From an uncultured Caulobacterales bacterium (GTDB lineage: Bacteria; Pseudomonadota; Alphaproteobacteria; Caulobacterales; Caulobacteraceae): DNA of 64,000 nt. The stretch lies in contig CAILTK010000090.1 of NCBI GenBank assembly GCA_903837135.1, forward strand, positions 1 to 64,000, in the 5' to 3' direction. The notes beneath the pieces were generated by a model. That model was not told the origin of the DNA and did no database searches. It saw nothing but the letters and a program-made list of their open reading frames with translations. This document shows, piece after piece, positions 1 to 9,170 of the stretch; position 1 is the first letter of the stretch; each line of letters opens with the position of its first letter. Position numbers and translations under genes: made by a program.

Positions 1-220
1 CGGCGGCGTCGAGCGCGGCCCCGACCCGCGTCCGCAGCGCCGCGGGCGCGACGAGGCGCGCCGCCGGGCCGCGCAGCAGGTCGCTGGCGTCCGCCGCCGC
101 CGCAGCCAGGGCCTGGCAGGAGGGGCAGGTCTCCAGATGCCGCTCCGCCGCGGCGCTTCGCCGGTCGTCGAGCTCGCCGTCGAGGAAGGCGCAGGTGGTT
201 TCGTGTTCGGGGCAGGTCAT
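1..220 (-). CDS. Zinc-finger anti-sigma factor, N-terminal part (cut by window start)
   Basis: Reading leftward from an ATG at 220, the frame stays open to the window edge (73 codons). The start overlaps the sigma-factor stop as ATGA (217-220), so the two are translationally coupled. The protein has no N-terminal membrane segment and carries HLETCPSCQ near residue 28, the HxxxCxxC signature of the ZAS/zf-HC2 fold; the upstream Cys and His residues are present. By family it should hold the neighbouring ECF sigma factor inactive in the cytoplasm. Whether a transmembrane anchor follows cannot be seen because the gene runs off the window. Confidence 0.8.
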   Translation of the reverse strand, partial: MTCPEHETTCAFLDGELDDRRSAAAERHLETCPSCQALAAAAADASDLLRGPAARLVAPAALRTRVGAALDAA

Positions 221-723
221 CGGCGGTCCTCCGCCAGCCAGGTGTCTTTGAGAAGGGCGCGCGCCCGGGCCAGACGAGACATGACCGTGCCGATCGGCGC
301 GCCGATCGCCTCGGCGATCTCGCGGTAGCTCATGTCCTCCACCTCGCGCAGCACCAGCACCTCGCGAAAGTCGTCCGGCAGGAGGGCCAGCATGGCGTCG
401 AGGCGCCGGCGATCGCTGGCGACGGCCGCTTCGGCTTCGGGGCTCGGGCCCTCGAACGGGGCGTGGTCCAGCCGGTCGCCCAGACCTTCGAGCCGGCCGG
501 CGCGGGCGAGGTGATCGCGAAAGCAGTTGCGGACGATACTCATCAGCCAGGGCCGGACGCTTTCGCCGCGCACGCTGTCGAAGGCTCTGTAGGCCCGCAA
601 CATGGCCTCCTGCACGATGTCCTCCGCGTCCACCGTCGAGCGCGACAGCCATCGGGCGAGGGTGTAGGCGGCGTCGAGGTGCGGCAGGGCCAGCCGTTCG
701 AATTCGGTTCTTTGGCGATCCAT
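217..723 (-). CDS. ECF-family RNA polymerase sigma factor
   Basis: A 168-residue sigma factor of usual ECF length. Region 2 lies at about residues 10-75 (HLDAAYTLARWL, then DAEDIVQEAMLRAYRAF and RPWLMSIVRNCFRD, the -10 recognition helices). A short acidic linker follows, then region 4 at about residues 105-160 with LLPDDFREVLVLREVEDMSYREIAEAIGAPIGTVMSRLARAR, given here as the sigma4 helix-turn-helix that reads the -35 box. The start is the ATG at 723. It is coupled to the anti-sigma gene downstream. The stress or signal it answers cannot be told from the sequence. Confidence 0.9.
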   Translation of the reverse strand: MDRQRTEFERLALPHLDAAYTLARWLSRSTVDAEDIVQEAMLRAYRAFDSVRGESVRPWLMSIVRNCFRDHLARAGRLEGLGDRLDHAPFEGPSPEAEAAVASDRRRLDAMLALLPDDFREVLVLREVEDMSYREIAEAIGAPIGTVMSRLARARALLKDTWLAEDRR

Positions 724-916
724 TCCCGGGTCCGGCGGCGCAGGGCGAGCTTAACAGACTCGCGGTCGGCCGCCTTTATTCCCGCCGAGGGCGCCTTGCG
801 GGGAGGAAACCCGGCGCCGGCTTTGCAGACCCGGTCTTGACGTCGAAGAGGTCGCACGCCACTCATCCCGCCGATCGCCCGAGGATCTTGTCCAAGGGCC
901 TCAGACCGGGACTTAT

Positions 917-993
917 CGGAGCGTAGCGCAGCCTGGTAGCGCATCTGCTTTGGGAGCAGAGGGTCGCAGGTTCGAATCCTGCCGCTCCGACCA
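917..993 (+). tRNA. tRNA-Pro (anticodon TGG)
   Basis: The acceptor stem CGGAGCG (917-923) pairs with CGCTCCG (983-989). The D arm, the anticodon loop CTTTGGGA with TGG, and a T loop GTTCGAATC are all in place. The discriminator A is at 990 and CCA is encoded at 991-993. Confidence 0.95.
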
Positions 994-1009
994 TTGAACG
1001 AGGACAGTC

Positions 1010-1315
1010 ATGCTGGCGCGCATATTCTGCCCCGCCAAGTCGGCGATGCAGTCGGGCCTGGCCAAGACCCGCGACTGGGTGCTCGAGTTCGAGCCCGCCT
1101 CGGCGCGCACGCCCGACCCCCTGACCGGCTGGACGTCCTCCAGCGACATGCGTGGCCAGGTGCGGCTGAGCTTCGACAGCGAGGCCGAGGCGGTGGCCTA
1201 CGCCCAGCGGCACGGCATCCCCTTCCGCCTGATGGAGCCCAAGCCGGCCAAGAAGCTCTTGAAAGCCTACGCCGACAACTTCGCCATCGTCAGACGGTTT
1301 CCCTGGACGCATTAG
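1010..1315 (+). CDS. NDUFS4-type complex I accessory subunit (ETC complex I subunit family)
   Basis: A 101-residue soluble protein of the family PF04800, the alphaproteobacterial homologue of the mitochondrial 18-kDa NDUFS4 subunit. The N-terminal [16 protein letters not shown], the central [12 protein letters not shown] and the C-terminal [15 protein letters not shown] are typical. It binds the peripheral arm of NADH:ubiquinone oxidoreductase and stabilises it. The ATG at 1010 is preceded by GAGGACAG as ribosome-binding site. The gene sits alone between two tRNA genes; the nuo operon is elsewhere. Confidence 0.88.
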   Translation: MLARIFCPAKSAMQSGLAKTRDWVLEFEPASARTPDPLTGWTSSSDMRGQVRLSFDSEAEAVAYAQRHGIPFRLMEPKPAKKLLKAYADNFAIVRRFPWTH

Positions 1316-1334
1316 AGAGTCCGGAGAGACCCGG

Positions 1335-1411
1335 GCGCCCGTAGCTCAACCGGATAGAGCACCCGCCTTCTAAGCGGGCGGTTGCAGGTTCGAGTCCTGC
1401 CGGGCGCGCCA
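1335..1411 (+). tRNA. tRNA-Arg (anticodon TCT)
   Basis: The acceptor stem GCGCCCG (1335-1341) pairs with CGGGCGC (1401-1407). The anticodon loop CTTCTAA has TCT, and the T loop reads GTTCGAGTC. The discriminator G is at 1408 and CCA is encoded at 1409-1411. Confidence 0.95.
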
Positions 1412-1485
1412 ATCCCTCGCCAACAGCGTCGCTAATCCGCCACATCCCTGTTGAGTTGAGATCACAGTCGGGGCAAACAGGGCGC

Positions 1486-3708
1486 ATGAGCGCGGCTGTC
1501 GACGACGCCCTTGAGTCCCTGGAGCCGGCGTCGCCGCTTGGGCAGATTCTGCGCGGGCCGGCGCGCTACGCCTTTGGCGTGGGCTTCGCCGTCGCCGCGT
1601 CGATCACCGCCGTCACCATCTTCCTGACCGCGACGGCGCCGGGATCGCGGACCGCGGCCGGGCCGAGCACGGTCACGCTGACGGTCCTGTCGCTGAACCT
1701 GGTGCTGATCCTCGCCCTGGCCGCCGGCGCGGCCTGGCGGGCGCTGCAGCTGTTCGGGCCGGGCGCCAAGGACGCCGGCGTGCGGCTGCACCGGCGCTTC
1801 GTGATCCTGTTCGCCCTGGCCGCCATGCTGCCGGCCATCGTGGTGGCCCTGTTCTTCGGCCTGTTGGTGACGCAGGGGATCGAGAACTGGTTCTCGAGCC
1901 GGCTGTCCACCCTGGTGCGGAACACCGCCGAGGTGGCGAAGTCCTATCTGGCCCTGCAGGAGGACAATGTCCTCGGCAATGTCCGCCCGCTGGCGCGGGG
2001 TCTGCGCGATCCGGCGGTGGTCAAGCTGTTCCAGACCCAGCGGCTCGCCTACAGCGCCCTGCTGGCGCAGGCGATCGAGCATGATTTCACCGCCATCTAT
2101 GTGATCGATTCCAACGGCCGGGTCCTGGCGCGCGCCGAGGCCGCCGGCGCGCCGCCCTACGCCGCGCCGCCGCCGACCACCCTGGCGCTGGCCACGCGCG
2201 ACGGAAACCTCGAGACCACCGAGCCGAAGGACACGGATCTGTTCCGCGCGGTGCTGCGGCTCAGGGACTATCCCGACGCCTTTCTCTACGTGACCCGCTC
2301 GATCGATCCCAAGACCCTGACCCAGCTGCGCGAATCCTCCGCGGCGGTGGACTCCTACCGCGACGCGGCGTCGAGCCGGCAGCGGGTGCAGCTGGTGTTC
2401 GCCATGAGCTACGCCTCCACCGCCCTCCTGGTCCTGATCGGGGCCGTGTGGGTCGGCCTCGGCGCGGCGACCCAGATCGCCACGCCCGTGGCCCGGCTGG
2501 TGCAGGCCGCCGACCGGGTGGCCGGCGGCGACCTGACCGCACGCGTGCCGACCCACAACGATCCGGAGGAGATCGCCGTGCTCTCGCGCGCCTTCAACCG
2601 GATGACCAGCGACCTGCAGGACCAGCAGAAGGCGCTCCTGGCCGCCAGCGACGAGGCGCAGGCGCGCAGCCGCTTCATCGAGACCGTGTTGGCCGGCGTC
2701 AGCGCCGGTGTGATCGGCCTCGACGCCCTGGGACGGATCTCGGCGATCAACGAGCGGGCCCAGGAACTGCTCGGCCTGGGACAGGATGCGCACGGCTGGC
2801 TGATCGAGGCGGCGGCGCCGGAACTGGCCCCGGTCGCCCAGAGGGCGCGCGACCTCGGTCATGTGGTCGAGGCGGAGCTCGACGTCATCCGGGGCGCCGA
2901 CAGCCTGCGCCTGCGGGTGCTGGCCTCGGGGCGCGCCGACGGCCTGGTGCTCACCTTCGACGACATCACCCGGCTGATGGCGGCCCAGCGCAACGCCGCC
3001 TGGCGCGATGTGGCGCGCCGGATCGCCCACGAGATCAAGAACCCGCTGACCCCGATCCAGCTGTCCGCCGAGCGGCTGCGGCGCAAGTACCGCGGCGACA
3101 TCACCCACGATCTCGAGACCTTCGACCGCTGCACCGACACCATCATCCGTCAGGTCGGCGACATCGGCCGGATGGTCGACGAATTCTCCGCCTTCGCGCG
3201 GATGCCGGCCCCCAAATTCGCCGAGGAGGACGCCGTCGAGCTGATCCGCCAGGCGGTGTTCGCCCAGCGCGTGGCCTATCCCGATATCCCGGTGGAGCTC
3301 GAGGCGCCTGACGGTCCGGTCCCGCTCCTGTGCGACGCGCGGATGGTCGGCCAGGCGCTGGCCAACGTGCTGAAGAACGCCGGCGAGGCCGAGACCGCCC
3401 GCAGGGTCGGGGATCCCAGCCATCGCGGCGGCCTGACCGCCCGGCTGCAGGTGAACGATCATCAGATCGTGTTCGAGGTCGAGGACCAGGGCGTCGGCCT
3501 GCCCGCGCGCGGCCGCGAGCGGCTGACCGAACCCTATGTCACCACCCGCGAGAAGGGCACCGGCCTCGGCCTCGCCATCGTCAAGCGGATCCTCGAGGAG
3601 CACGGCGGCGACCTCGAGCTGACCGACGCCCACACCCTGCCCGGCGCTCGCGCCGTCTTCGTCTTTCCCCGCACCCACGCGTCCGCCGGCGCGGCGGCGG
3701 CGGTCTAG
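1486..3708 (+). CDS. ntrY: Nitrogen-regulation sensor histidine kinase NtrY
   Basis: A 740-residue membrane kinase. Three transmembrane segments lie in the first ~140 residues, followed by a periplasmic stretch, a fourth segment near residue 305-330 (LVFAMSYASTALLVLIG), HAMP, PAS, HisKA and HATPase domains. The phospho-acceptor His is in ARRIAHEIKNPLTPIQ; the N box has NVLKNAGEAE, and the G boxes DQGVGLP and GTGLGLAI are intact. I chose the ATG at 1486 over an in-frame TTG at 1456 because the family starts close to the first membrane segment. ntrX follows after 8 bases. By family it phosphorylates NtrX in response to nitrogen or redox state. ntrBC, usually just upstream, is missing here and lies at 59-62 kb. 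Confidence 0.95.
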   Translation: MSAAVDDALESLEPASPLGQILRGPARYAFGVGFAVAASITAVTIFLTATAPGSRTAAGPSTVTLTVLSLNLVLILALAAGAAWRALQLFGPGAKDAGVRLHRRFVILFALAAMLPAIVVALFFGLLVTQGIENWFSSRLSTLVRNTAEVAKSYLALQEDNVLGNVRPLARGLRDPAVVKLFQTQRLAYSALLAQAIEHDFTAIYVIDSNGRVLARAEAAGAPPYAAPPPTTLALATRDGNLETTEPKDTDLFRAVLRLRDYPDAFLYVTRSIDPKTLTQLRESSAAVDSYRDAASSRQRVQLVFAMSYASTALLVLIGAVWVGLGAATQIATPVARLVQAADRVAGGDLTARVPTHNDPEEIAVLSRAFNRMTSDLQDQQKALLAASDEAQARSRFIETVLAGVSAGVIGLDALGRISAINERAQELLGLGQDAHGWLIEAAAPELAPVAQRARDLGHVVEAELDVIRGADSLRLRVLASGRADGLVLTFDDITRLMAAQRNAAWRDVARRIAHEIKNPLTPIQLSAERLRRKYRGDITHDLETFDRCTDTIIRQVGDIGRMVDEFSAFARMPAPKFAEEDAVELIRQAVFAQRVAYPDIPVELEAPDGPVPLLCDARMVGQALANVLKNAGEAETARRVGDPSHRGGLTARLQVNDHQIVFEVEDQGVGLPARGRERLTEPYVTTREKGTGLGLAIVKRILEEHGGDLELTDAHTLPGARAVFVFPRTHASAGAAAAV

Positions 3709-3716
3709 GAGTCTTC

Positions 3717-5108
3717 ATGGCCGATATACTGATCGTCGACGACGAGGCCGACATCCGCGAACTCGTCTCCGGCATCCTCGAGGACGAGGGCTATTCCGTC
3801 CGTACCGCGGCGGACAGCCACACGGCGCTGGCGGCGATCCGCGCGCGCCGGCCGGCCCTCCTGGTCCAGGACATCTGGATGCAGGGCGGCGGGCTCGACG
3901 GCCTGGAGCTGCTCGATGTGGTGAAGGAGATGGATCCGGACATGCCGGTGGTGATGATTTCCGGCCACGGCAACATCGAGACCGCCGTCAGCGCCATCAA
4001 GCGCGGCGCCTATGACTTCCTCGAGAAGCCGTTCAAGTCCGACCGGCTGATCCTGGTGGTCGAGCGCGCGCTCGAGGCCGCCTCGCTCCGGCGCGAGAAC
4101 AAGCGGCTGCGCACCCAGGCCATGGCCCCGGACGGCATCATCGGCCACTCGGCCTCGGCCCAGCAGCTGCGCAACACCATCGCCAAGATCGCGCCGGCCA
4201 ACAGCCGCATCCTGATCACCGGCCCCTCGGGCGCCGGCAAGGAGCTGGCCGCGCGCATGATCCACCAGTCGAGCCCCCGCGCCCGCGCCGAGTTCATCGC
4301 CGTCGGCGCCGCCGGCATGACGCCCGAGCGCATGGACCTGGAGCTGTTCGGCGAGGAGGGCGAGGGCGGGCGCCCCCGCAAGATCGGCGTGTTCGAGCGG
4401 GCCCACAACGGCACCCTGTTCCTCGACGAGATCGCCGACATGCCGCGCGAGACCCAGGGGCGGATCCTGCGGGTGCTGGTCGAGCAGCGCTTCCGCCGGG
4501 TCGGCGGCGATACCGACGTACAGGTCGACGTGCGGGTGGTGTCCTCCACCGCCCGCAACCTGCGCGAGGAGATCGCCGAGGGCCGGTTCCGCGAGGATCT
4601 CTACCACCGCCTCAATGTGGTCCCCCTGCGCGTGCCGGGCCTGTCGGAGCGCCGCGAGGACATCGCCGAACTGGTCGGCTATTTCATCGACCGGATCTCC
4701 GAGGCGACCGGCCTGCCCAAACGTACGCTCGGCGAGGACGCCATCGCTACCCTGCAGGTGCACGACTGGCCGGGCAACATCCGCCAGCTGCGCAACAACA
4801 TCGAGCGATTGCTGATCCTGGCCGGCGGCGACCCGAACGAGGTGGTCACCGCCGAAATGCTGCCGGCCGAGGTCGCCGCGGCGGGGGCGGCCGGCGCGGT
4901 CGGGCCCGAGCGGATCATCGCCCTGCCGCTGCGCGATGCGCGCGAGGTGTTCGAGCGCGAATATCTGACGGCGCAGATTCTGCGATTCGGCGGAAATATC
5001 TCGCGCACGGCCGCCTTCATCGGCATGGAGCGCTCGGCCCTGCACCGCAAGCTGAAGTCGCTGGGCGTCGCCGCCCTGCGCGCCGGCGAGGACGAGGGGG
5101 AGGACTGA
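3717..5108 (+). CDS. ntrX: Response regulator NtrX (GAFTGA-less)
   Basis: A 463-residue regulator with an N-terminal receiver domain (acidic pocket DDE, phospho-acceptor Asp in VQDIWM near residue 53, Lys in EKPF), a AAA+ domain (Walker A TGPSGAGKE, Walker B GTLFLDEIAD, sensor RFREDLYHRL) and a C-terminal Fis-type helix-turn-helix (SRTAAFIGMERSALHRKL). Between ELFG and FERAHNGTLF, where sigma-54 activators carry GAFTGA, it reads EEGEGGRPRKIGV, so the sigma-54 contact loop is not recognisable. It follows ntrY in one operon. It probably acts on sigma-70-type promoters or as a repressor; this is inference. Confidence 0.93.
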   Translation: MADILIVDDEADIRELVSGILEDEGYSVRTAADSHTALAAIRARRPALLVQDIWMQGGGLDGLELLDVVKEMDPDMPVVMISGHGNIETAVSAIKRGAYDFLEKPFKSDRLILVVERALEAASLRRENKRLRTQAMAPDGIIGHSASAQQLRNTIAKIAPANSRILITGPSGAGKELAARMIHQSSPRARAEFIAVGAAGMTPERMDLELFGEEGEGGRPRKIGVFERAHNGTLFLDEIADMPRETQGRILRVLVEQRFRRVGGDTDVQVDVRVVSSTARNLREEIAEGRFREDLYHRLNVVPLRVPGLSERREDIAELVGYFIDRISEATGLPKRTLGEDAIATLQVHDWPGNIRQLRNNIERLLILAGGDPNEVVTAEMLPAEVAAAGAAGAVGPERIIALPLRDAREVFEREYLTAQILRFGGNISRTAAFIGMERSALHRKLKSLGVAALRAGEDEGED

Positions 5109-5157
5109 TGCGGAAACAGCTGCCGACGCGTTCGATCGGACTCTACATTTGTCCGCT

Positions 5158-5272
5158 CATCCCGGCGAATGCCGGGACCCAGGTCATAAAGCGCTGCGGA
5201 TCGAACACCTTGGCGCCAAAACCGCATAGGGCTGCGCCATACGATCTGGATCCCGGCATTCGCCGGGACGAG
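5158..5272. repeat. Inverted pair of GC-rich palindromic intergenic repeats
   Basis: Two copies of a CATCCCGGCGAATGCCGGG unit face each other: 5158-5182 and, inverted, 5246-5272 (CCCGGCATTCGCCGGGACGAG). Each unit is itself a palindrome and ends in CCAG/CTGG. They fill most of the gap between ntrX and the aminotransferase gene. A related pair is at 36821-36903. REP/BIME-like elements of this kind are common in alphaproteobacteria; transcripts would fold into a long hairpin. The small open frame here has no coding character. Confidence 0.75.
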
Positions 5273-5336
5273 CGGAATACGAGTAAGCCGTATCGCGCCG
5301 TTCAAGTCGGTCCGGCTCAATGGGAAGGCGCCTAGC

Positions 5337-6203
5337 ATGGCCCGCATCGCCTATGTGAACGGCCGTTACGGCCCCCTGTCCGACGCCGCCGTGCATGTGG
5401 AGGATCGTGGGTTCCAGTTCGCCGACGGCGTCTATGAGGTCTGGGCGGTGATGGACGGGAAGCTTGCCGATTCCGACGGGCATTTTGAGCGTCTGTTCCG
5501 CAGCCTCGGCGAACTGCGCATCCGCGCGCCGATGAGCCGGCCGGCGCTGAAGCAGGTGCTGCGCGAGACGATCCGGCGCAACCGGCTGCGCGAGGGGCTG
5601 CTCTATCTGCAGATCACGCGCGGCGCGGCGCGCCGGGACCATGCGTTTCCGGCCCCCGAGGTTGAACCCACGGTGGTGATCACCGCCAAGCCGGTGGACT
5701 TCGACCGGCTTGATCGAAACGCCAAGGCGGGCGTCCGGGTCATCACCCAGCCCGACATCCGCTGGGGCCGCTGCGACATCAAGACGGTGGGCCTTCTGCC
5801 CAACGCCCTGGCCAAACAGGCGGCCAAGGAGGCCGGCGCCGCGGAGGCCTGGCTGGTGGACGCGGAGGGCTTCGTCACCGAGGGCTCGTCCACCAACGCC
5901 TGGATCATCGACGCCGAGGGACGCCTGCGCACCCGCGACACCGGCGCCAACATCCTGCGCGGCGTGACCCGCAAGGCGCTGATGGAGCTGGCCCGCGAAT
6001 GCCAGATCGAGGTGATCGAGCAGCCCTTCACCGTGGCCGAGGCCAAGGCTGCGAAAGAGGCGTTCTTCACCGCAGCTTCGGCATTTCTGACGCCGGTGAC
6101 GGCGATCGACGGCGAACCGATCGGTGATGGACGTCCGGGGCCTGTGACGCTGCGCCTGCGTGATCTATATACCCAGCGTGCGCGGGCAGGGGCGTCGTCC
6201 TAG
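5337..6203 (+). CDS. dat: D-amino acid aminotransferase (class IV PLP)
   Basis: A 288-residue class IV aminotransferase. It begins IAYVNGRYGPLSDAAVHVEDRGFQFADGVYEV, as D-alanine transaminases do. The PLP lysine is in CDIKTVGLLPNALAKQ near residue 150, and the phosphate-binding loop is at SSTNAWII and NILRGVTRK. By family it interconverts D-alanine and 2-oxoglutarate with pyruvate and D-glutamate, supplying peptidoglycan precursors. A branched-chain or aminodeoxychorismate relative is less likely given the N-terminal motif. It sits between ntrYX and hfq as in Caulobacter-type genomes. Confidence 0.85.
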   Translation: MARIAYVNGRYGPLSDAAVHVEDRGFQFADGVYEVWAVMDGKLADSDGHFERLFRSLGELRIRAPMSRPALKQVLRETIRRNRLREGLLYLQITRGAARRDHAFPAPEVEPTVVITAKPVDFDRLDRNAKAGVRVITQPDIRWGRCDIKTVGLLPNALAKQAAKEAGAAEAWLVDAEGFVTEGSSTNAWIIDAEGRLRTRDTGANILRGVTRKALMELARECQIEVIEQPFTVAEAKAAKEAFFTAASAFLTPVTAIDGEPIGDGRPGPVTLRLRDLYTQRARAGASS

Positions 6204-6272
6204 ACACCTTCATGGCCCGTGCGCGTTAGACCCTTTTGTGTGTGTGGGGCTGTGCCCCGAAATGAGGAACTT

Positions 6273-6521
6273 ATGTCCAACGAGAAGAAACAGAACCTGC
6301 AGGACACCTTCCTGAACAGCGTGCGGCGGGCCAAGACGCCGCTCACCATCTTCCTGGTCAACGGGGTGAAGCTGCAGGGCGTGGTGACCTGGTTCGACAA
6401 TTTCTGCGTGCTGCTGCGCCGCGACGGGCAGAGCCAGCTGGTCTACAAGCACGCCATCTCCACCATCATGCCCGCCGCTCCGGTTCAGCTCTACGAACCG
6501 GAGGGCGACGAGGACGCGTGA
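6273..6521 (+). CDS. hfq: RNA chaperone Hfq
   Basis: An 82-residue Sm-like protein. The Sm1 motif covers [28 protein letters not shown] and the Sm2 motif is [10 protein letters not shown]. The proximal-face QDTFLN and the YKH triad that bind the U-rich 3' ends of small RNAs are intact. The C-terminal tail is short, as in other alphaproteobacteria. I chose the ATG at 6273 because GAGGAAC sits just before it and the extra N-terminal residues of a longer frame are not family-like. The stop overlaps the GTG of hflX. Confidence 0.97.
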   Translation: MSNEKKQNLQDTFLNSVRRAKTPLTIFLVNGVKLQGVVTWFDNFCVLLRRDGQSQLVYKHAISTIMPAAPVQLYEPEGDEDA

Positions 6522-7876
6522 GCGGCGACCGGCCTGACGATCCGCGGGGCCTGATCGATCGCCGCGCGCCGGTCCAGCGGGCGCTCGTCATCCATCCGGC
6601 GCGATCGCGCGAGCGCGGCGCCTTGCGCGAACCGCGTTCGCGGCTGGAGGAGGCCGAGGGGCTTGCGCGGGCGCTCGACCTCGAGGTGGTGCTCGGGGAG
6701 ATCGCGTCGCTTCGCAGCGTCACGCCCGCCACCCTGCTCGGCGGCGGCAAGGTGGCCGAGATCGGCCGCCAGATCGCCGAGCTCGAGATCGACGTGGTGG
6801 TGGTCGACGACGCCCTGACCCCGGTGCAGCAGCGCAATCTGGAAAAGGCCTGGCAGGTCAAGGCCATCGACCGCACGGGCCTGATCCTGGAGATCTTCGC
6901 CCGCCGGGCCCGCACGCGCGAGGGCAAGCTGCAGGTCGAGCTGGCCCGGCTGGCCTATGAGAAGTCGCGCCTGGTGCACACCTGGACCCACCTCGAGCGC
7001 CAGCGCGGCGGCTTCGGCGTGATGGGCGGTCCCGGCGAGACCCAGATCGAGACCGACCGGCGCCTCCTGGCCGAGAAGATCGACAAGCTGAAGAAGGAGC
7101 TGGTGGAGGTGCGGCGCACCCGCACCCTGCACCGCACCGCGCGCCGGCGCACGCCGTTCCCGACCATCGCCCTCGTGGGCTATACCAACGCTGGCAAGTC
7201 GACCCTGTTCAACCGGCTGACGAGTTCGGCCGTGGTGGCCAAGGACATGCTGTTCGCCACCCTCGACCCGACCCTGCGCGAGCTGAAGCTGCCGGGCGGG
7301 CGGCCGGCGATTCTGTCGGACACCGTCGGGTTCATCTCCGACCTGCCGCACGAACTGGTCGAGGCCTTCCGCGCCACCCTCGAGGAGGTCGAGGAGGCCG
7401 ACATCGTCCTGCACGTGCGCGATATCGCGGGCGAGACCTCCGCGGCCGAGGCCGCCGACGTGCGCGAAGTGCTGGCCGATCTCGGGCTCGAGGCCGACGA
7501 CAGCCGGCTGATCGAGGTCTGGAACAAGATCGACCAGCTCGACCCCGACGACCGGGCGGTGATCGCCGCCCGCGCGCGCCGGTCGACGGAGACCGGCGGG
7601 GTCGAGGCCTGGCCCGTGTCGGCCCTGAGCGGGGAGGGGTGCGAGGCCCTGCTGAACCGCCTGGCCGAACGGGTCGACCAGGCGCCGCCGCTCGACGTCC
7701 GCCTCGGCCCCGAAGCCGGCGAAGCCGCGGCCTGGCTCTATCGCCACGGGCGCGTCACCGCTCGCAGCGACGACGACGAGGGCGCCGTGCACCTCACCGT
7801 CCGCCTCGATCCCCAGGCGCAGGGCCGGTTCGAACGGCTGTTCCCGGAGGCAAGCCTGAAGGCGGCGGCCGAGTAG
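6518..7876 (+). CDS. hflX: Ribosome-associated GTPase HflX
   Basis: A 452-residue GTPase that starts at a GTG overlapping the hfq stop (GTGA, 6518-6521). The N-terminal HflX domain has [11 protein letters not shown] and [19 protein letters not shown]. The glycine-rich linker [22 protein letters not shown] leads into the G domain: G1 GYTNAGKS, G3 DTVGF, G4 NKID. By family it binds the 50S subunit and splits stalled ribosomes. The hfq-hflX order is conserved in proteobacteria. A C-terminal extension of about 70 residues follows the G domain. Confidence 0.95.
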   Translation: MSGDRPDDPRGLIDRRAPVQRALVIHPARSRERGALREPRSRLEEAEGLARALDLEVVLGEIASLRSVTPATLLGGGKVAEIGRQIAELEIDVVVVDDALTPVQQRNLEKAWQVKAIDRTGLILEIFARRARTREGKLQVELARLAYEKSRLVHTWTHLERQRGGFGVMGGPGETQIETDRRLLAEKIDKLKKELVEVRRTRTLHRTARRRTPFPTIALVGYTNAGKSTLFNRLTSSAVVAKDMLFATLDPTLRELKLPGGRPAILSDTVGFISDLPHELVEAFRATLEEVEEADIVLHVRDIAGETSAAEAADVREVLADLGLEADDSRLIEVWNKIDQLDPDDRAVIAARARRSTETGGVEAWPVSALSGEGCEALLNRLAERVDQAPPLDVRLGPEAGEAAAWLYRHGRVTARSDDDEGAVHLTVRLDPQAQGRFERLFPEASLKAAAE

Positions 7877-7907
7877 CGGAAGCCTCTCCGCCTCGAGGGG
7901 AAGGGAG

Positions 7908-8705
7908 TCACCCCTTCTCCGCGCGCTTCGCCTCGACCCACAGGGCTTCCATCTCCTCCAGCGTCGACTGCTCGGGCTTGCGGCCGTCGGCGGCGAGGCT
8001 CCGCTCGATGAAGCCGAACCGGCGGCTGAATTTGGCGTTGGCGGCGCGGATCGCGTCCTCGGGATCGAGATCGAGCTTGCGGGCCAGGTTGGCGCAGACG
8101 AACAACAGGTCGCCGAGCTCCTCGCGCGCCTTGGCCCGGTCCCCGGCGAGGATCTCGACCTCGAGTTCGGCCACCTCCTCGTGCAGCTTCTCCAGCACGG
8201 CGGGGGGATCGGGCCAGTCGAAGCCGACCCGGCCGGCGCGCTTGGTCAGCTTCACCGCCCGGGTTAGGCCGGGCAGGCCGGTCGGCACGTCGTCGAGCAC
8301 GCTCGTCGCCCGGCCCTTGGCGGCCCGCTCGTCGGCCTTGAGGTTCTCCCACGCGACCGTCTGGGCGCCGACGTCGCGGAACGTCGCGTCGGCGAACACG
8401 TGGGGGTGACGGCGGATCATCTTGTCGCAGATCGCCCCGACCACATCCTCGAAGGCGAAGGAACCCTGTTCCTCGGCCAGGCGCGCATGGAACACCACCT
8501 GCAGCAGCAGGTCGCCGAGTTCGTCCTTGAGGTCGGCGAGGTCGCCGCGCTCGATGGCGTCGGCGACCTCGTAGGCCTCCTCGACCGTATAGGGAGCGAT
8601 GGTGGCGAAGGTCTGCTCGAGATCCCAGGCGCAGCCGGTCTGCGGGTCGCGCAGGCGGGCCATGATCTCGATGAGGCGGGCTATGGGAGCGGGGGCGGCG
8701 GTCAC
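7908..8705 (-). CDS. mazG: Nucleoside triphosphate pyrophosphohydrolase MazG
   Basis: A 265-residue protein with two MazG repeats. The first has WDLEQTFATIAPYTVEEAYEVADAI and DELGDLLLQVVFHARLAEE, the EExxE and ExxD metal ligands of the all-alpha NTP pyrophosphatase fold. The second has KLHEEVAELEVEI and EELGDLLFVCANLARKL. It hydrolyses NTPs to NMPs and cleans up aberrant nucleotides; in some bacteria it also lowers ppGpp. The start is a GTG at 8705. It converges with hflX, leaving 31 bases between the stops. Confidence 0.93.
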   Translation of the reverse strand: MTAAPAPIARLIEIMARLRDPQTGCAWDLEQTFATIAPYTVEEAYEVADAIERGDLADLKDELGDLLLQVVFHARLAEEQGSFAFEDVVGAICDKMIRRHPHVFADATFRDVGAQTVAWENLKADERAAKGRATSVLDDVPTGLPGLTRAVKLTKRAGRVGFDWPDPPAVLEKLHEEVAELEVEILAGDRAKAREELGDLLFVCANLARKLDLDPEDAIRAANAKFSRRFGFIERSLAADGRKPEQSTLEEMEALWVEAKRAEKG

Positions 8706-9170
8706 CCGCCTGTCTTACCAGCCGACTCGCGCTTCGTCGCGCGCCCCTGCCGCGCAGTTCCGCAGACCCAGACCTCTCCGTGGGGCTGCGCGTATCCGAG
8801 CGCTCGGTCGCGTTATTAGTTCTCCCGGTATGCAAAGCATTCGCAAGACCGCGGGCGAATATACAGGTGGTGATCACGAGACGCCCTCGATGCGATTTCC
8901 TTCGGGCCCCAACCTTCAGGAGTGGGACCAGCGAAGGGGCGTCGATCCGCCCGTCATCACAGCGGTTACCCTGAGGCGTACGTTCCATCACCTTGGAGTG
9001 GTATAGAAGTAAGTATTAGTACGGATACAGTTGACTATTATCGATTTGAAAAATCTATGTCTACGGAATTCATTGCCGTTTAATGATTTTGATTGATCTA
9101 TTCGTCGTAGAATAAAACTGAAACGGCTTCGCTTGGTCATGACTTGGCGCCGCCATCCCGTGAGGCGATC
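8706..9170. other. Intergenic region without a supported gene
   Basis: 465 bases between the divergent mazG and chemoreceptor genes. The part at about 9000-9140 is clearly AT-rich against the GC-rich surroundings and may hold the chemoreceptor promoter. No conserved coding frame, RNA gene or repeat was recognised. Confidence 0.5.
9031..9059 (+). promoter_or_regulatory. Possible sigma-70-type promoter for the chemoreceptor gene
   Basis: TTGACT at 9031-9036 and TCTATG at 9054-9059 are separated by 17 bases in the AT-rich stretch, about 110 bases before the chosen start. The -10 match is weak and no transcription data back it. Confidence 0.3.

Noticed and set aside
543..944. Long overlapping reverse frames over the sigma factor and similar frames opposite ntrY, mfd, rlpA and others
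   Set aside because: High GC makes long antisense frames common. They are Arg/Gly/Pro-rich without domains, while the chosen frames carry clear family motifs.
5108..5335. A 75-codon + frame between ntrX and dat
   Set aside because: It is made almost wholly of the inverted palindromic repeat.
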